A stretch of 50,871 nucleotides of DNA from positions 1 to 50,871 of the forward strand of contig NZ_CALART010000095.1 of the NCBI RefSeq assembly GCF_937888285.1, in the 5' to 3' direction. Below are positions 37,728-48,475 of the stretch, in pieces; positions within the stretch are counted from its first letter, which is position 1; every line of letters starts with the position of its first letter. The position numbers and the translations under genes were made by a program. The stretch comes from an uncultured Aquimonas sp. GTDB taxonomy: Bacteria; Pseudomonadota; Gammaproteobacteria; Xanthomonadales; Xanthomonadaceae. The notes below the pieces were generated by a model. The model worked only from the letters and a program-made list of their open reading frames with translations, had not been told where the DNA came from and made no database searches.

Positions 37728-38672
37728 TCACTCGCGTTGAAAGCGCCAGCTCACCGTCAACTGGGCCGGCTGTCCGCTGATCTGGTCGACAATCTCGTAG
37801 CTGCGGCTGCCGCGCGCGGCCCGGCAGCCGTCGCCACAGGCGTGGCTGACTTCAAGATCCAGGCGCTGATCGGTCAGGAATCGATACGACTCGCGTTCGC
37901 CGCTGAAGCTGTCGGGCTTGTCCGAGCTCACCGTCTCGCGCACGGCCACGGGATAGGGCAGCGGCAGGGCGAAGCGCAGCGAACCGCCCTGCAGATCGAC
38001 TTCGACGATGGAGCCTCCGGGCGGATTGGACTTGCCCTCAAGCGTGATCTCCCCGGACTGGCGTACCGTCACCTGCCGGTGACAGGTCGCCGCCGGCCGG
38101 TTGCCGCAGATCGGATCGCGATCGGCTTCCTTCAGCGACTCGTCAATGTCGAAGCGACCGCTCACCGTCAGCGGCTCGAACAGCTGGTAGCGGTCCTTGG
38201 GCATCTGACTCGCGGTGGCGACATCCGCGCGGGCGCCACGCATCGCCGCAGAATTCGTGTCGACGCCTTCGGCCATCTTCATGGCCTCACGCATCAGACA
38301 GGCCTCGTCCTCACCGCAGCGCTCAGCGATCTTCATCGCATCGTCCATCATCGGCGCCATGTCCTGCGCTGCCCGCTGCGCAGCGGCGTTGCGCTGCCCC
38401 TCGCTGGCCTGTTGCTGCGCGTCCATGCCATGCAGGGCAGGGAAGCCCGATGCCGCGCGCGCCTGCATGCGCGCGCTGAGCGCGTAGCGATCAGCAACGC
38501 GCCACTCGCGTTCCAACACGCGATCCTGGCTCTTCCAGGTTCCGGCTCCACTGATCTCGTACTCGACCGTGAGAGTGGCGGTGGACTTCGGCGCGGAAGG
38601 CCCAGCCAGGCACGTCAGCGGCGCCAGACACGCGGCCAGTGCACACCCAAGGAACGAACGCTCGCAGATCAT
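37728..38672 (-). CDS. Secreted protein of unknown function
   Basis: A 314-residue protein with a signal peptide (MICERSFLGCALAACLAPLTCLAG). I do not recognise the family. The mature part begins with a strand-like TATLTVEYEISGAGTWKS, has a helical Ala/Gln/Met-rich middle at about 70-135 with a Cys pair (AERCGEDEACLM), then beta-rich sequence with Cys pairs (ICGNRPAATCHRQ; ACGDGCRAARG), so several disulfides are likely in the periplasm. ATG 38670-38672 is preceded by GAGGAA; ATG 38685-38687 is an alternative without a Shine-Dalgarno. The LTC at the signal end is not a proper lipobox. It converges on the hydroxylase operon across 45 bp. Confidence 0.75.
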   Translation of the reverse strand: MICERSFLGCALAACLAPLTCLAGPSAPKSTATLTVEYEISGAGTWKSQDRVLEREWRVADRYALSARMQARAASGFPALHGMDAQQQASEGQRNAAAQRAAQDMAPMMDDAMKIAERCGEDEACLMREAMKMAEGVDTNSAAMRGARADVATASQMPKDRYQLFEPLTVSGRFDIDESLKEADRDPICGNRPAATCHRQVTVRQSGEITLEGKSNPPGGSIVEVDLQGGSLRFALPLPYPVAVRETVSSDKPDSFSGERESYRFLTDQRLDLEVSHACGDGCRAARGSRSYEIVDQISGQPAQLTVSWRFQRE

Positions 38673-39015
38673 CGAATGCTTCCTCATTGCAGAGCGGGCG
38701 AAAAAGGCCTCCACCCGCGCCTGCCCTACCCGCGCGCCGGTGGCGGCGCGGCCCGTCGATTCGCAGGCCGCGTCACCCTGCTCGACGAGAAAGCGGGAGG
38801 AAATTGGTCAGCAGGATCGGGACAGCATCTCGGATGCCTGCGCGCGGTGGAAGCTTCCGCGCGCATTGGACAGCGTGCCACTGCTCTCTGGCGGGTCGCC
38901 CGATGCCGACGTGGTCCACGAACGCTGGGCGAGAACCGGCACTTGCTGCTGGCATCCTGGCGGCCGCTGTGAGCAAGCACTGCGCCGAGGCGTCGCCACC
39001 GGATCGAGTGCGGCA
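38673..39015. other. Intergenic region upstream of the secreted protein
   Basis: 343 bp of GC-rich sequence between the secreted-protein start and the kinase end. No gene, repeat family, terminator or clear promoter was recognised. Confidence 0.55.
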
Positions 39016-40326
39016 CTACTTCCGCATGAACGCCGCAAACTCCAGCGTCGCAATCGCGCCCTGCCGGTCCGCACGCGGGGCCAGGCTGACCTTCCAGTCG
39101 TAGAGTTCGCACAGGCGGCGCACGATGGCGAGCCCGATGCCGCCACCCTTGCTGCCTTCCGAACTGCTGCCGCGGTAGCCGCGCTCGAACAGCCGGGTGG
39201 CTTCTTCCTCGGGGATTCCGGGGCCGGTGTCGCGGACTTCGACGCGATCGCCAAGCACGCTGATGCGGATCTCGCCTTCGCGGGTGTACTTGAACGCGTT
39301 GACGATGAGATTGCCGAGTGCCACGGCGACGATGGCCTCGGGCGCGTCGACCAGCACGCCCTGCTGGCCTTCGACGATCACCTCGATGGGTTTCGAGCCG
39401 ATGTTGACGCGATTGGCTTCGGCCAATTGTTCGGCGAGGCGACGGACATCGGTGGCACCGCTGCCGCGCTCGCCGCGCGAGAGCATCAGCAGCGCGGTGA
39501 TCAGGTCGGTGCACTGCTGCACCGCGCGCTCGATGCGCTGCAGGCGCTGGCGGGTCTTGTCGTTCAGGTCCGGCTGCGACTGGATCAGCTCGACTGCGCC
39601 GCGGATCACAGCCAGCGGCGTGCGCAGCTCGTGGCTGACGTCAGCGTTGAATTCGCGGTCGCGGGTGACGCGCTCGGTGAGCTGCTCGGCGTAGTCGTCG
39701 AGCGCACTGGCGAGCTGGCCGACCTCGTCATCGGCGAAGTGCGGCGCCAGCTTCTCCGGCGCGCTGCGGCTGCTGTAGCCCTCGATGCGCCGCGCGAGAT
39801 CGGCCACCGGCTGCATCACCCGCCGCGAGGACCACAGGCCGATCAGCCCGGCGAACACCGAGAACAGGGCCACGGCCGCGACCAGCGCGGTGACCAGCTG
39901 ACGCTGGCCCAGGGCTTCCTTGGAGTAGTCATAGCGCAGGAAGCCGACCAGGTCGGAGGCGCGATGCACGGCGAGCTTGTACTCGGTCGGCTCGCCGTCG
40001 GGCCCGGCCTCCAGCACTTCATGCACGCCTTCGGGCAGCTCGCGCCAGCTGAAGGGCACGCTTTCCTGGCGGCTGCTTCGCACCACGAACAGCTCGATCT
40101 GGCGCGAGAACTGGAACTGCGCGTCGGGCGCCGGATTGAGACGCTTGAACTCGACGAAATTGCGCGCCTCCTGCTCCAGCCAGTTGTCGACCAGCTGGTT
40201 TTCCAGCCGCGCACGCAGGCCGATCGTGGCCACGGCAAAGAGGGCGGTGAGCCCGCTGCCGAGGATCAGGAAGGAGATGATGATCCGGCTTCTAAGCCGG
40301 CGTCTGAACTGCTTCGATGTCGGCAA
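39016..40326 (-). CDS. Sensor histidine kinase with HAMP domain
   Basis: Membrane kinase of 436 residues. Transmembrane helices at about 15-37 and 147-170 enclose a periplasmic sensor of about 110 residues. A HAMP linker follows (RRVMQPVADLARRIEGYSS), then HisKA with VSHELRTPLAVIRG (His232) and a HATPase domain with LGNLIVNAFKYT, DTGPGIP, LFERGYRG and GGGIGLAIVRRL; all boxes intact. The start is unusual: no ATG or GTG precedes the first helix, and TTG 40324-40326 (MPTSKQFRRRLRSR) is the best choice, which makes the gene overlap the end of the regulator gene by 35 bases. Signal unknown; partner is the regulator upstream. Confidence 0.88.
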   Translation of the reverse strand: MPTSKQFRRRLRSRIIISFLILGSGLTALFAVATIGLRARLENQLVDNWLEQEARNFVEFKRLNPAPDAQFQFSRQIELFVVRSSRQESVPFSWRELPEGVHEVLEAGPDGEPTEYKLAVHRASDLVGFLRYDYSKEALGQRQLVTALVAAVALFSVFAGLIGLWSSRRVMQPVADLARRIEGYSSRSAPEKLAPHFADDEVGQLASALDDYAEQLTERVTRDREFNADVSHELRTPLAVIRGAVELIQSQPDLNDKTRQRLQRIERAVQQCTDLITALLMLSRGERGSGATDVRRLAEQLAEANRVNIGSKPIEVIVEGQQGVLVDAPEAIVAVALGNLIVNAFKYTREGEIRISVLGDRVEVRDTGPGIPEEEATRLFERGYRGSSSEGSKGGGIGLAIVRRLCELYDWKVSLAPRADRQGAIATLEFAAFMRK

Positions 40327-40984
40327 GGCGATACCCGATTCCGTGGCGGGTGTGGATCAGCGGCTTGTCGAAGGGCTTGTCCAGCGCCGCCCGCAGGCCG
40401 TGGATGTGCACGCGCAGGGAGTCGCTGTCGGGCAGCTCCTCGCCCCAGACGCGGGTCTCGAGCTCCTGCCGGGTCACCACCGAGGGGCTGGCTTCCATCA
40501 GGCACTGCAGGATCTTCAGCGCCGTCGGGTTCAGGTTGATGGACTTGCCGGCGCGGCTGATCTCCAGCGTGTCGAGGTTGTAGCGCAGGTCCGCCACTTC
40601 AAGCACGCGCGGCTGCGCGCCCTTGCCGCGGCGGGCCAGCACCGTCAGGCGAGCCTCGACTTCCTGCAGCGCGAAGGGCTTGACCAGGTAGTCATCGGCA
40701 CCGACGTCGAAGCCGGCGAGCTTCTGTTCCAGCGCGTCGCGCGCGGTCAGCATCAGTACCGGGGTCTGGCGGCGTGCGTCCTGGCGCAGCTTGCGGCAGA
40801 CCTCCAGGCCATCCATGCCGGGCAGGTTCAAATCGAGAACGATGGCGTCGAACTCGTTGACCACGGCGAGGTGCAGGCCGGTGACGCCATCGGCGGCGAA
40901 GTCGACGATGTGCCCGCGGTCTTCCAGATAATCGCCAAGGTTGGCGGCGATGTCGGTGTTGTCTTCGATGACCAGGATGCGCAT
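40292..40984 (-). CDS. OmpR/PhoB-family response regulator
   Basis: Response regulator of 230 residues: receiver domain with acidic pair ED at 7-8, phospho-acceptor Asp51 in IVLDLNLPGMDG, Thr in LMLTARD and Lys in YLVKPF; winged-helix domain with LNPTALKILQCLM, LRVHIHGLRAALDKPF and HTRHGIGYRL. ATG 40982-40984 (MRILVIEDN) is the first codon that fits the fold; upstream residues are Pro/Ala-rich and unlikely to be coding. It has a poor Shine-Dalgarno. It heads a two-gene operon with the kinase and is divergent from the FAD-oxidase gene, 121 bp away. Targets unknown. Confidence 0.92.
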   Translation of the reverse strand: MRILVIEDNTDIAANLGDYLEDRGHIVDFAADGVTGLHLAVVNEFDAIVLDLNLPGMDGLEVCRKLRQDARRQTPVLMLTARDALEQKLAGFDVGADDYLVKPFALQEVEARLTVLARRGKGAQPRVLEVADLRYNLDTLEISRAGKSINLNPTALKILQCLMEASPSVVTRQELETRVWGEELPDSDSLRVHIHGLRAALDKPFDKPLIHTRHGIGYRLADIEAVQTPA

Positions 40985-41105
40985 GGGGTCTGCTGTCGTA
41001 AGCGGCGCAGGTGCGCGCGGGGCCAAGGGTAACGGTTAACGCGACCCGGGTGGACAGCGCGGCGCGCGCTTCGTTCACCTGCGGCCCTGCCGATACACTC
41101 GGCGG

Positions 41106-42506
41106 ATGACCACGATCTGGCCGACCTCGCTGAGCCCTGCCGCCCTGCGCGCGCTGCGCGACGCCCTGCCGGCGAACGCGCTGCTGCTGGACGCCGCCGA
41201 GCGCATCGCCTACAGCGTCGACAACAGCAAGCGCCAGGCCCTGCCGCTGGCGGTGGCCCTGCCCGAGACCGCCGAGCAGGTGACCGCATTGGTGGCCGCC
41301 TGCGCCGAGCACGGGCTGCCGATCACCGCGCGCGGCCGCGGCACCAACACCACCGGCGCCAGCGTGCCGGTCGCCGGCGGCGTGGCCCTGAGCTTCGAGC
41401 GCATGCGCCGCATCGTCGAGATCCATACCGCCGACCGCTACGCCGTGGTCGAGCCCGGCGTGTTGAACGGCGACCTGCAGGCGGTGCTGGCGCCTCACGG
41501 CTTCTTCTGGCCGCCGGACCCGACCTCGGCGCCCTACTCCACCATTGGCGGCAACCTCGCCTGCAATGCCGGCGGCCCGCGCGCGGTGAAGTACGGCGCC
41601 TGCCGCGACAACGTGCTGGCCCTGCGCGCGGTCGACGGCAGCGGCCGCGCCTTCCGCTGCGGCGCACCGACCAGCAAGGGCGCGGTCGGCTTCGACCTGA
41701 CCCGTCTTCTGATCGGCTCCGAGGGCACGCTGGCCCTGATCACCGAGGCGACGCTGAAGCTGACCCCGCTGCCGCCGCTGCGCCGCGGCCTGCGCCTGAT
41801 CTACGCCGACATCGTCGCCGCAGCGCAGGCGGTGGCGCGGATCATGGCCCAGCCGGTGACGCCCTGCGCGCTGGAGTTCATGGACGGCGAGGCGCTGGCC
41901 CTGGTGCGCGCGCGCGGTCTTGACCTGCCGCCCGGCGAGGCCCTGCTGCTGGTCGAAGTCGATGGCGATGCCGAGGGCATTGAGCGCGCGGCATCCGCCG
42001 TCGCGCGTGCCGCGGAAGGACCGGGTCTGAACGATCTGCAGGTCGCCCGCGATGCCGCCGACGGCGAGGCCCTGTGGGCCGCCCGCAAGGCGCTGTCGCC
42101 GGCGCTGCGCTCGCTGGCGCCGAAGAAGATCAACGAAGACGTGGTGGTGCCGGTCTCGCGCCTGCCCGAATTGATCGAGGGCGTGCGCGGGCTGTCGCAG
42201 CGGCACGGCATCCGCATCGTCAACTTCGGCCACGCCGGCAACGGCAATATCCACGTCAACCTGATGTACGACCCCGCCGAGCCCGGCCGCGATGCCGCCG
42301 CCGAGGCCTGTCTCGAAGCCCTGTTCGGCCTGGTCATCGCGCTCGACGGCACGCTCTCGGGCGAGCACGGCATCGGCCTCGCCAAGCGGCCCTTCATGCG
42401 GGCGGCAGTCGATGCGCGCACGCTGGAGCTGATGGCCGCGGTCAAACGCGCCTTCGATCCCAAGGGCCTGCTCAATCCGGGCAAACTGCTGCCCGACTTC
42501 GACTGA
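41106..42506 (+). CDS. FAD-linked oxidase, GlcD / D-2-hydroxyacid dehydrogenase family
   Basis: Flavoprotein of 466 residues that oxidises a D-2-hydroxyacid such as D-lactate, glycolate or 2-hydroxyglutarate. FAD-binding part (PCMH fold) near 40-220: ITARGRGTNTTGASVPVAGGVALS, VVEPGVLNGDLQAVL, STIGGNLACNAGGPRAVKYGACRDNV, LLIGSEGTLALITEATLKL. C-terminal oxidase part: NFGHAGNGNIHVNLMYD with metal- and substrate-binding His residues, and SGEHGIGLAKRPFM. The gene ends KGLLNPGKLLPDFD, typical of the family. No iron-sulfur partner subunit (GlcE/F) is adjacent, so it is probably a stand-alone dehydrogenase donating electrons to the respiratory chain. Substrate not determined. Confidence 0.92.
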   Translation: MTTIWPTSLSPAALRALRDALPANALLLDAAERIAYSVDNSKRQALPLAVALPETAEQVTALVAACAEHGLPITARGRGTNTTGASVPVAGGVALSFERMRRIVEIHTADRYAVVEPGVLNGDLQAVLAPHGFFWPPDPTSAPYSTIGGNLACNAGGPRAVKYGACRDNVLALRAVDGSGRAFRCGAPTSKGAVGFDLTRLLIGSEGTLALITEATLKLTPLPPLRRGLRLIYADIVAAAQAVARIMAQPVTPCALEFMDGEALALVRARGLDLPPGEALLLVEVDGDAEGIERAASAVARAAEGPGLNDLQVARDAADGEALWAARKALSPALRSLAPKKINEDVVVPVSRLPELIEGVRGLSQRHGIRIVNFGHAGNGNIHVNLMYDPAEPGRDAAAEACLEALFGLVIALDGTLSGEHGIGLAKRPFMRAAVDARTLELMAAVKRAFDPKGLLNPGKLLPDFD

Positions 42507-42522
42507 GGATGGGCGCGAACGG

Positions 42523-43107
42523 ATGAGCGAACTCGATGCCCTGCTGCTGCGGATCCGCGCCTGCCGCCTCTGCGAAGCGCAGCTGCCGCTGGGCGCCAAC
42601 CCCGTCCTGCGCGCCCAGGCCAGCGCGCGCCTCCTGATCGTCGGGCAGGCGCCGGGGACCAAGGTGCATGAATCCGGTATCCCCTGGAATGACGCGTCCG
42701 GCATCCGCCTGCGCCACTGGCTGGGCCTCGACCGCGAGCAGTTCTACGACGGCCGCCGCATCGCCATCGTGCCGATGGGCTTCTGCTATCCGGGCAAGGG
42801 CACGGCCGGCGACCTGCCGCCGCGGCCGGAGTGCGCGCCGACCTGGCACCCGCAGCTGCTGCCGCTGCTGCCCAACATCCGCCTGACCCTGCTGATCGGG
42901 CACTACGCGCAGGCCGGCTTCCTCGGCGCCGCGCGCGGCCGCACCCTCACCGACACCGTGCGCGAGCACGCGCGCTACCAGCCGCGCTACTTCCCGCTGC
43001 CGCATCCCAGCCCGCGCAACCAGCTGTGGGTGGCCAGCAACCCCTGGTTCGACACCGAGGTGGTGCCCGCGCTGCGCCAGGCCGTGGCCGAGTCGCTTGC
43101 GGAGTGA
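42523..43107 (+). CDS. Uracil-DNA glycosylase superfamily protein with probable Fe-S cluster
   Basis: A 194-residue member of the uracil-DNA glycosylase superfamily. Motif 1 is GQAPGTKVHESGIPWNDASG and motif 2 is PHPSPRN. Four Cys (14, 17, 88, 104; CRLC, GFCYPGKG, RPECAPTW) are placed like [4Fe-4S] ligands of related families. Motif 1 differs from the GEAPG(x)xED of family 4 enzymes, so true uracil excision is not certain. ATG 42523 lies 16 bases after the oxidase stop, so the two genes are probably one transcript, though no functional link is obvious. Confidence 0.85.
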   Translation: MSELDALLLRIRACRLCEAQLPLGANPVLRAQASARLLIVGQAPGTKVHESGIPWNDASGIRLRHWLGLDREQFYDGRRIAIVPMGFCYPGKGTAGDLPPRPECAPTWHPQLLPLLPNIRLTLLIGHYAQAGFLGAARGRTLTDTVREHARYQPRYFPLPHPSPRNQLWVASNPWFDTEVVPALRQAVAESLAE

Positions 43108-43214
43108 CTCGCAGGGCAAGCGTGTCGGCCTTCACGCTCGAACGCCTGTTCGCGATGTCAGTCACGCTTTTGCGGGCGCATCGGGCAGCTTTGGGCCGAT
43201 TGCGCGTTTGCAGA

Positions 43215-43244
43215 TTGACACATCACGGCACCTCGACTTAGGTT
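43215..43244 (+). promoter_or_regulatory. Possible promoter of the subtilase gene
   Basis: Perfect TTGACA at 43215-43220 and TAGGTT at 43239-43244 (three of six) with an 18-bp spacer, leaving a leader of about 150 bases before the protease ATG. The -10 is poor, so this is tentative. Confidence 0.3.
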
Positions 43245-43400
43245 CCGCTCCGCGATCGCGGGGCATGACGCCCGGCGCAACCTCCGGGGGAGGTAGCGGC
43301 CAGATCACAAGGACACGTCGACCCCGCGCTGCGCGCCGGTACCAGAGGGCATTCGCCCCTGCCGGTCCAATCCGCTGCATTCAACGGGGAGTTCCGCAAC

Positions 43401-45164
<1,764 letters not shown>

Positions 45165-45190
45165 GCGTTGATCGGAGCTGCAAGTAGAGC

Positions 45191-45221
45191 AAAGGCCGGC
45201 GGGGCGACCCGCCGGCCTTTT
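45191..45221 (+). terminator. Rho-independent terminator of the protease gene
   Basis: Perfect 13-bp stem AAAGGCCGGCGGG, loop GCGA, CCCGCCGGCCTTT, then TCGTT. It uses the same GCGA tetraloop and AAAGGCCGG start as the tRNA-Asn terminator. Confidence 0.9.
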
Positions 45222-45371
45222 CGTTGGTGGCGCCGGAACGACCGCCGGATTCGCAGAGACATACGATACGCGCACATCGGAGCGCGAGGTCGCCGCCTTC
45301 GATGCATTCAAGGCTTGCTTGGACTCGAAGCCAGCGGGTGCATGCAAGGCTCGGCCCTGAGGCAAGCGGCT

Positions 45372-45396
45372 GGTGGATGCGCTGCGCTTATCCACC
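45372..45396 (+). repeat. GTAG-type palindromic repeat, copy 7
   Basis: GGTGGAT at 45372-45378 pairs with ATCCACC at 45390-45396 around GCGCTGCGCTT; followed by CTACGG. Confidence 0.9.
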
Positions 45397-45453
45397 CTAC
45401 GGGTTCAGGCAACACCTTGCAGCAAGCGCAGCGGCAGCCTGCGGCTCGCGCAG

Positions 45454-45478
45454 GGTACATAAGCGCAGCGCATGTACC
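45454..45478 (-). repeat. GTAG-type palindromic repeat, copy 8
   Basis: GGTACAT (45454-45460) pairs with ATGTACC (45472-45478). Its core, read on the minus strand, equals that of copy 7, but two stem pairs are changed on both sides. Confidence 0.88.
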
Positions 45479-45591
45479 GGAACTTCGCGGCAGGCGGGGC
45501 GCCTGCCAAGACCTCGCAACCGGCCAGCGCTCCGCAGAGCGCCACGCCGACGCACGGACGCCCACGTGACACGCTGGCAGGCAGTCGTTGC

Positions 45592-45615
45592 GCATAGGGT
45601 GGGCCCTGGCCCACC
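45592..45615 (-). repeat. GTAG-type palindromic repeat, copy 9
   Basis: GCATAG followed by GGTGGGCC-CT-GGCCCACC; 23 of 24 positions equal copy 4. Confidence 0.93.
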
Positions 45616-45766
45616 GTGACCTCGGCACTCCCCCCGGTCCGCCTCCGAATCCTGCTCACCCGGCCCGCAAAAAACCCTCGAGGCGCCATCCACCGGTCGC
45701 ATATCGCGTGCGCTCACGGGACCGAAACTGGGGCCGGGACCGAGACCGAGGCGAGTGTGGAGCTCC

Positions 45767-45790
45767 GGTGGGCCAGGGCCCACCCTATGG
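45767..45790 (+). repeat. GTAG-type palindromic repeat, copy 10
   Basis: GGTGGGCC-AG-GGCCCACC then CTATGG; identical core to copies 5 and 6 and inverted relative to copy 9, 151 bases away. Confidence 0.93.
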
Positions 45791-45919
45791 TCGTCGTGGC
45801 GACGCAGTCGATGTTGCGAACCAGCCGTCGTGGCGAACCGGTCACTCTGTCGAAGCGATCGTCGCGGCGCCCGGCCCCGCCGCCATTCGTGCGGGGCCGC
45901 GGCGCTACCCGCACGTGTC

Positions 45920-48286
45920 TCAGTCCTTCAACACCCGCTCGAACAGCTTGAAGATGCGCCGGTACTGGTCGAACCAGGCCTCCGGGTGCACATAGGCGTG
46001 GCGCTCCATCGGGTAGCTGGCGAGCTCCCAGTGATCCTTGCGCAGCTCGATCAGGCGCTGGGCCAGGCGCACCGAATCCTGGTAGAGCACGTTGTCGTCG
46101 ATCATGCCGTGGGCGATCAGCAGGTGGCCCTGCAGGCCTTCGGCGTACTCGATCGGTGAGCTCTTGCGGAACGCTTCCGGGTCGATGTCCGGGGTGTTGA
46201 GGATGTTCGAGGTATACGGATGGTTGTACTGCGCCCAGTCGGTGACCGGCCGCAGCGCCGCACCCGCGTGGAAGACCTCGGGCGCACGGAACATCGCCAT
46301 GAAGGCCATGAAGCCGCCGTAGCTGCCGCCGTACACGCCGACGTTGGCGCGGTCGCCCTGGCGGTTCTCGACCAGCCATTCGATGCCGTCGAGGTAGTCC
46401 TCGAGCTCCGGGTGGCCCATCTGCCGGTAGATCGCATTGCGCCAGTCGCGGCCGTAGCCGGCCGAGGCGCGGAAGTCGAGGTCGAGCACGATGTAGCCCT
46501 TCTCCACCAGCAGCTGGTGGAACATCTGCTCGCGGAAGTACTGCGACCAGCGCAGGTGCACGTTCTGCAGGTAGCCGGCACCGTGCACGAACAGCACGAT
46601 CGGATAGCGCTTGCCGGGTTCCAGCACGGCCGGGCCATAGTACTTGCCCCAGACCGTGCCGGCGCCGTGGCGGCTCGGCACCTGCACGAACTCGGGCGCG
46701 AGCCAGCTCTGCGCCTTGTAGGCCTCGCTGCGGGTGTCGGTGAGCGCGGTCAGCCCGCCGCCGCTCGCCGCCATCACGCCCAGCTGCGGCGGCAGGTGCG
46801 GCTCGGAGTACACCACCAGCAGGCGCTGCTCGTCGGGCGAGAGCACGAAGGCGTTGACGCCGCCGAGCGCCGTCAGCGTCTCGATGCGGTCGCTGCCGAG
46901 ATCGAGGCGCACCACCTCGTACTTGCCCGGCCACTCCTGATTGGCCAGCGCGTAGACCTGGCGGCCATCGCGGCCGATGACAGGCTCGGAGAATTCCCAC
47001 TTCCCACGCGTGTGCTGCTTCGGCCGCGCGTCGCCGCGGCGGGTGTAGAAGTGGCTGTAGCCGTCCTCTTCCGACAGGTACCACAGGGTGCGGTTGTCGG
47101 GCAGCCAGCCGAACTCGTTGAAGTTCCAGTTGATCCAGCCTGGGTCGGTGAGGCGGTGGCGGGTTTCGAGCGCGCGGCCCTCGCGCTGCACCTCGGCGAT
47201 CCAGCGGTCCTTGTTGTCGACCGCGCGCAGCATCACCGCTGCGCGTGCGCCGTCGCGGCTGAACTCCATCGCATTCACACGCAGCGCGCGCGGGCCCTTC
47301 AGCGCCTCCTTGCCGGCCGCCGCCCGCAGCTCGGCCAATGGATCGGTGTCGATGCCCGGCAGCGCCTTCAGATCCAACGGGTACTGCTTGCCGTCGGCGA
47401 GATCGACCAGCACCAGTGCTTGCCCGGCCGGCGGATTGCGGCCGACGCGGACGCGCACGTCCTCGCTTTCCTCGTAACCGCTTTCGGTGACGTACTTCGG
47501 CATCTTGCCCACGCGGCCGGGCTCGCTGCCCTTGGGCTGGGTGACCACCAGCATCCAGCGGCCGTCGGGGCTGAGCGCGCTGTCGGCGATCGTCAGCGTG
47601 TCGCCCAGATAGACCGGCGGGGCGATGCGCGTGGACAGGCCGCGGCGCAGTTCGGACTCACGCGCCGCCTGCGCGTCGCGCCAGGCCTTCTCGCGCGCCA
47701 GCGTGCCGATCAGACGCAGCTGCATGTCGCGCAGGTCGTCGGCCTTGGGCGCCTCGGCCGGATCCTTCTCGGCCTTCAGCACAGCGATCGGCCCGGCAAG
47801 GCCCGTCGCGAGGTCGTGCACGATCCAGTCGGCGCCGGCGCGGTACATCACCCGGCCATCGGCCATGAAGGCGGGCGCGGCTTCGGCCACCTCGCTGCGG
47901 GTCAGCTGGCGCAGAGCGCCACTGCCAATCTCGCGCAGAAACACATCGCCATCGCGCAGGAACAGCGCGCGCTCACCCGCTGCATCGAACACCGGGTTTG
48001 GCGCATCGACGCCGGCGAGATCGGCATCGGCCAGCAGAGTCGCCGCGCTGCCGTCGAAGCCCACGCGGTGCAGATCGCGCAGCGGGCTGTCGGCGCGCTT
48101 GAGCTGGAACAGCGCGGCCCGGCCGTCCAGCGACCAGTGCGGGTTCTCGACCGGCGGCCCGATCCAGGCCGGGTCGTCCATGATCTTTTCGAGCTCCAGC
48201 GGCTGCGCGCTGCCGGCAAGCGGCAGCAGCAGCGCGGCGCAGTAAAGAGCGAAGGTGGCTTTCAGGCGCAGGGGCAGTCGGCGCAT
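45920..48286 (-). CDS. S9-family prolyl oligopeptidase-like peptidase (DPP IV type), secreted
   Basis: Serine peptidase of 788 residues. Signal peptide (MRRLPLRLKATFALYCAALLLPLAGSA), an N-terminal beta-propeller at about 40-530 with repeated strand-turn elements (SPDGRWMLVVTQ, SRDGARAAVML, LPDNRTLWYLSEED, SPDEQRLLVVYSE), and a C-terminal alpha/beta hydrolase domain. Catalytic triad: Ser655 in YGGSYGGF, Asp730 in GMIDDNVLY, His763 in ERHAYVH. ATG 48284-48286 follows GGAG by eight bases. It probably trims peptides in the periplasm; it is transcribed alone and divergently from lpdA. The neighbouring subtilase makes a role in external protein use plausible (inference). Confidence 0.93.
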   Translation of the reverse strand: MRRLPLRLKATFALYCAALLLPLAGSAQPLELEKIMDDPAWIGPPVENPHWSLDGRAALFQLKRADSPLRDLHRVGFDGSAATLLADADLAGVDAPNPVFDAAGERALFLRDGDVFLREIGSGALRQLTRSEVAEAAPAFMADGRVMYRAGADWIVHDLATGLAGPIAVLKAEKDPAEAPKADDLRDMQLRLIGTLAREKAWRDAQAARESELRRGLSTRIAPPVYLGDTLTIADSALSPDGRWMLVVTQPKGSEPGRVGKMPKYVTESGYEESEDVRVRVGRNPPAGQALVLVDLADGKQYPLDLKALPGIDTDPLAELRAAAGKEALKGPRALRVNAMEFSRDGARAAVMLRAVDNKDRWIAEVQREGRALETRHRLTDPGWINWNFNEFGWLPDNRTLWYLSEEDGYSHFYTRRGDARPKQHTRGKWEFSEPVIGRDGRQVYALANQEWPGKYEVVRLDLGSDRIETLTALGGVNAFVLSPDEQRLLVVYSEPHLPPQLGVMAASGGGLTALTDTRSEAYKAQSWLAPEFVQVPSRHGAGTVWGKYYGPAVLEPGKRYPIVLFVHGAGYLQNVHLRWSQYFREQMFHQLLVEKGYIVLDLDFRASAGYGRDWRNAIYRQMGHPELEDYLDGIEWLVENRQGDRANVGVYGGSYGGFMAFMAMFRAPEVFHAGAALRPVTDWAQYNHPYTSNILNTPDIDPEAFRKSSPIEYAEGLQGHLLIAHGMIDDNVLYQDSVRLAQRLIELRKDHWELASYPMERHAYVHPEAWFDQYRRIFKLFERVLKD

Positions 48287-48440
48287 CGAAGCGCTCCGTG
48301 CAGGCAGTGGAGGAAGCGGCAGCCTAGTCGCGGGCTTACGCGGGCAACACCGCCGAAGGGCATGGATGCCGGCGGCGATGAGCCGCCCCGACCATTGCCA
48401 GACCACCCCGTACGCTGGCGGCGGGGTCGCGCGCAGCCGC

Positions 48441-48446
48441 TACAAT
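48441..48446 (+). promoter_or_regulatory. Possible -10 element of lpdA
   Basis: TACAAT, 29 bases before the lpdA start codon, in an otherwise GC-rich stretch. The same hexamer is the -10 of the tRNA-Asn promoter. No recognisable -35 was found at 15-19 bp upstream. Confidence 0.4.
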
Positions 48447-48475
48447 CCGGCGGTCAATCGCATCCAGGAGCGCGC

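Larger units (their letters stand above)
45165..45919. other. Repeat-rich intergenic region after the protease gene
   Basis: 755 bp between the protease and the S9 peptidase end. It contains a terminator (45191-45221) and four GTAG-type hairpin repeats (45372, 45454, 45592, 45767). Open frames crossing it are Arg/Pro-rich and are not accepted as genes. Confidence 0.75.

Noticed and set aside
38600..38672. Lipoprotein signal in the secreted unknown protein (LTC)
   Set aside because: The residue before Cys is Thr, not Gly or Ala, so it does not fit a lipobox; ordinary signal peptidase cleavage is more likely.
45168..45619. Open frames after the protease terminator
   Set aside because: They span hairpin repeats and are Arg/Ala-rich; no motif or ribosome site.
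46220..48475. Extension of the lpdA frame upstream by about 750 codons
   Set aside because: This stretch is antisense to the S9 peptidase gene; the lipoyl domain begins at GTG 48476 with a good ribosome site.
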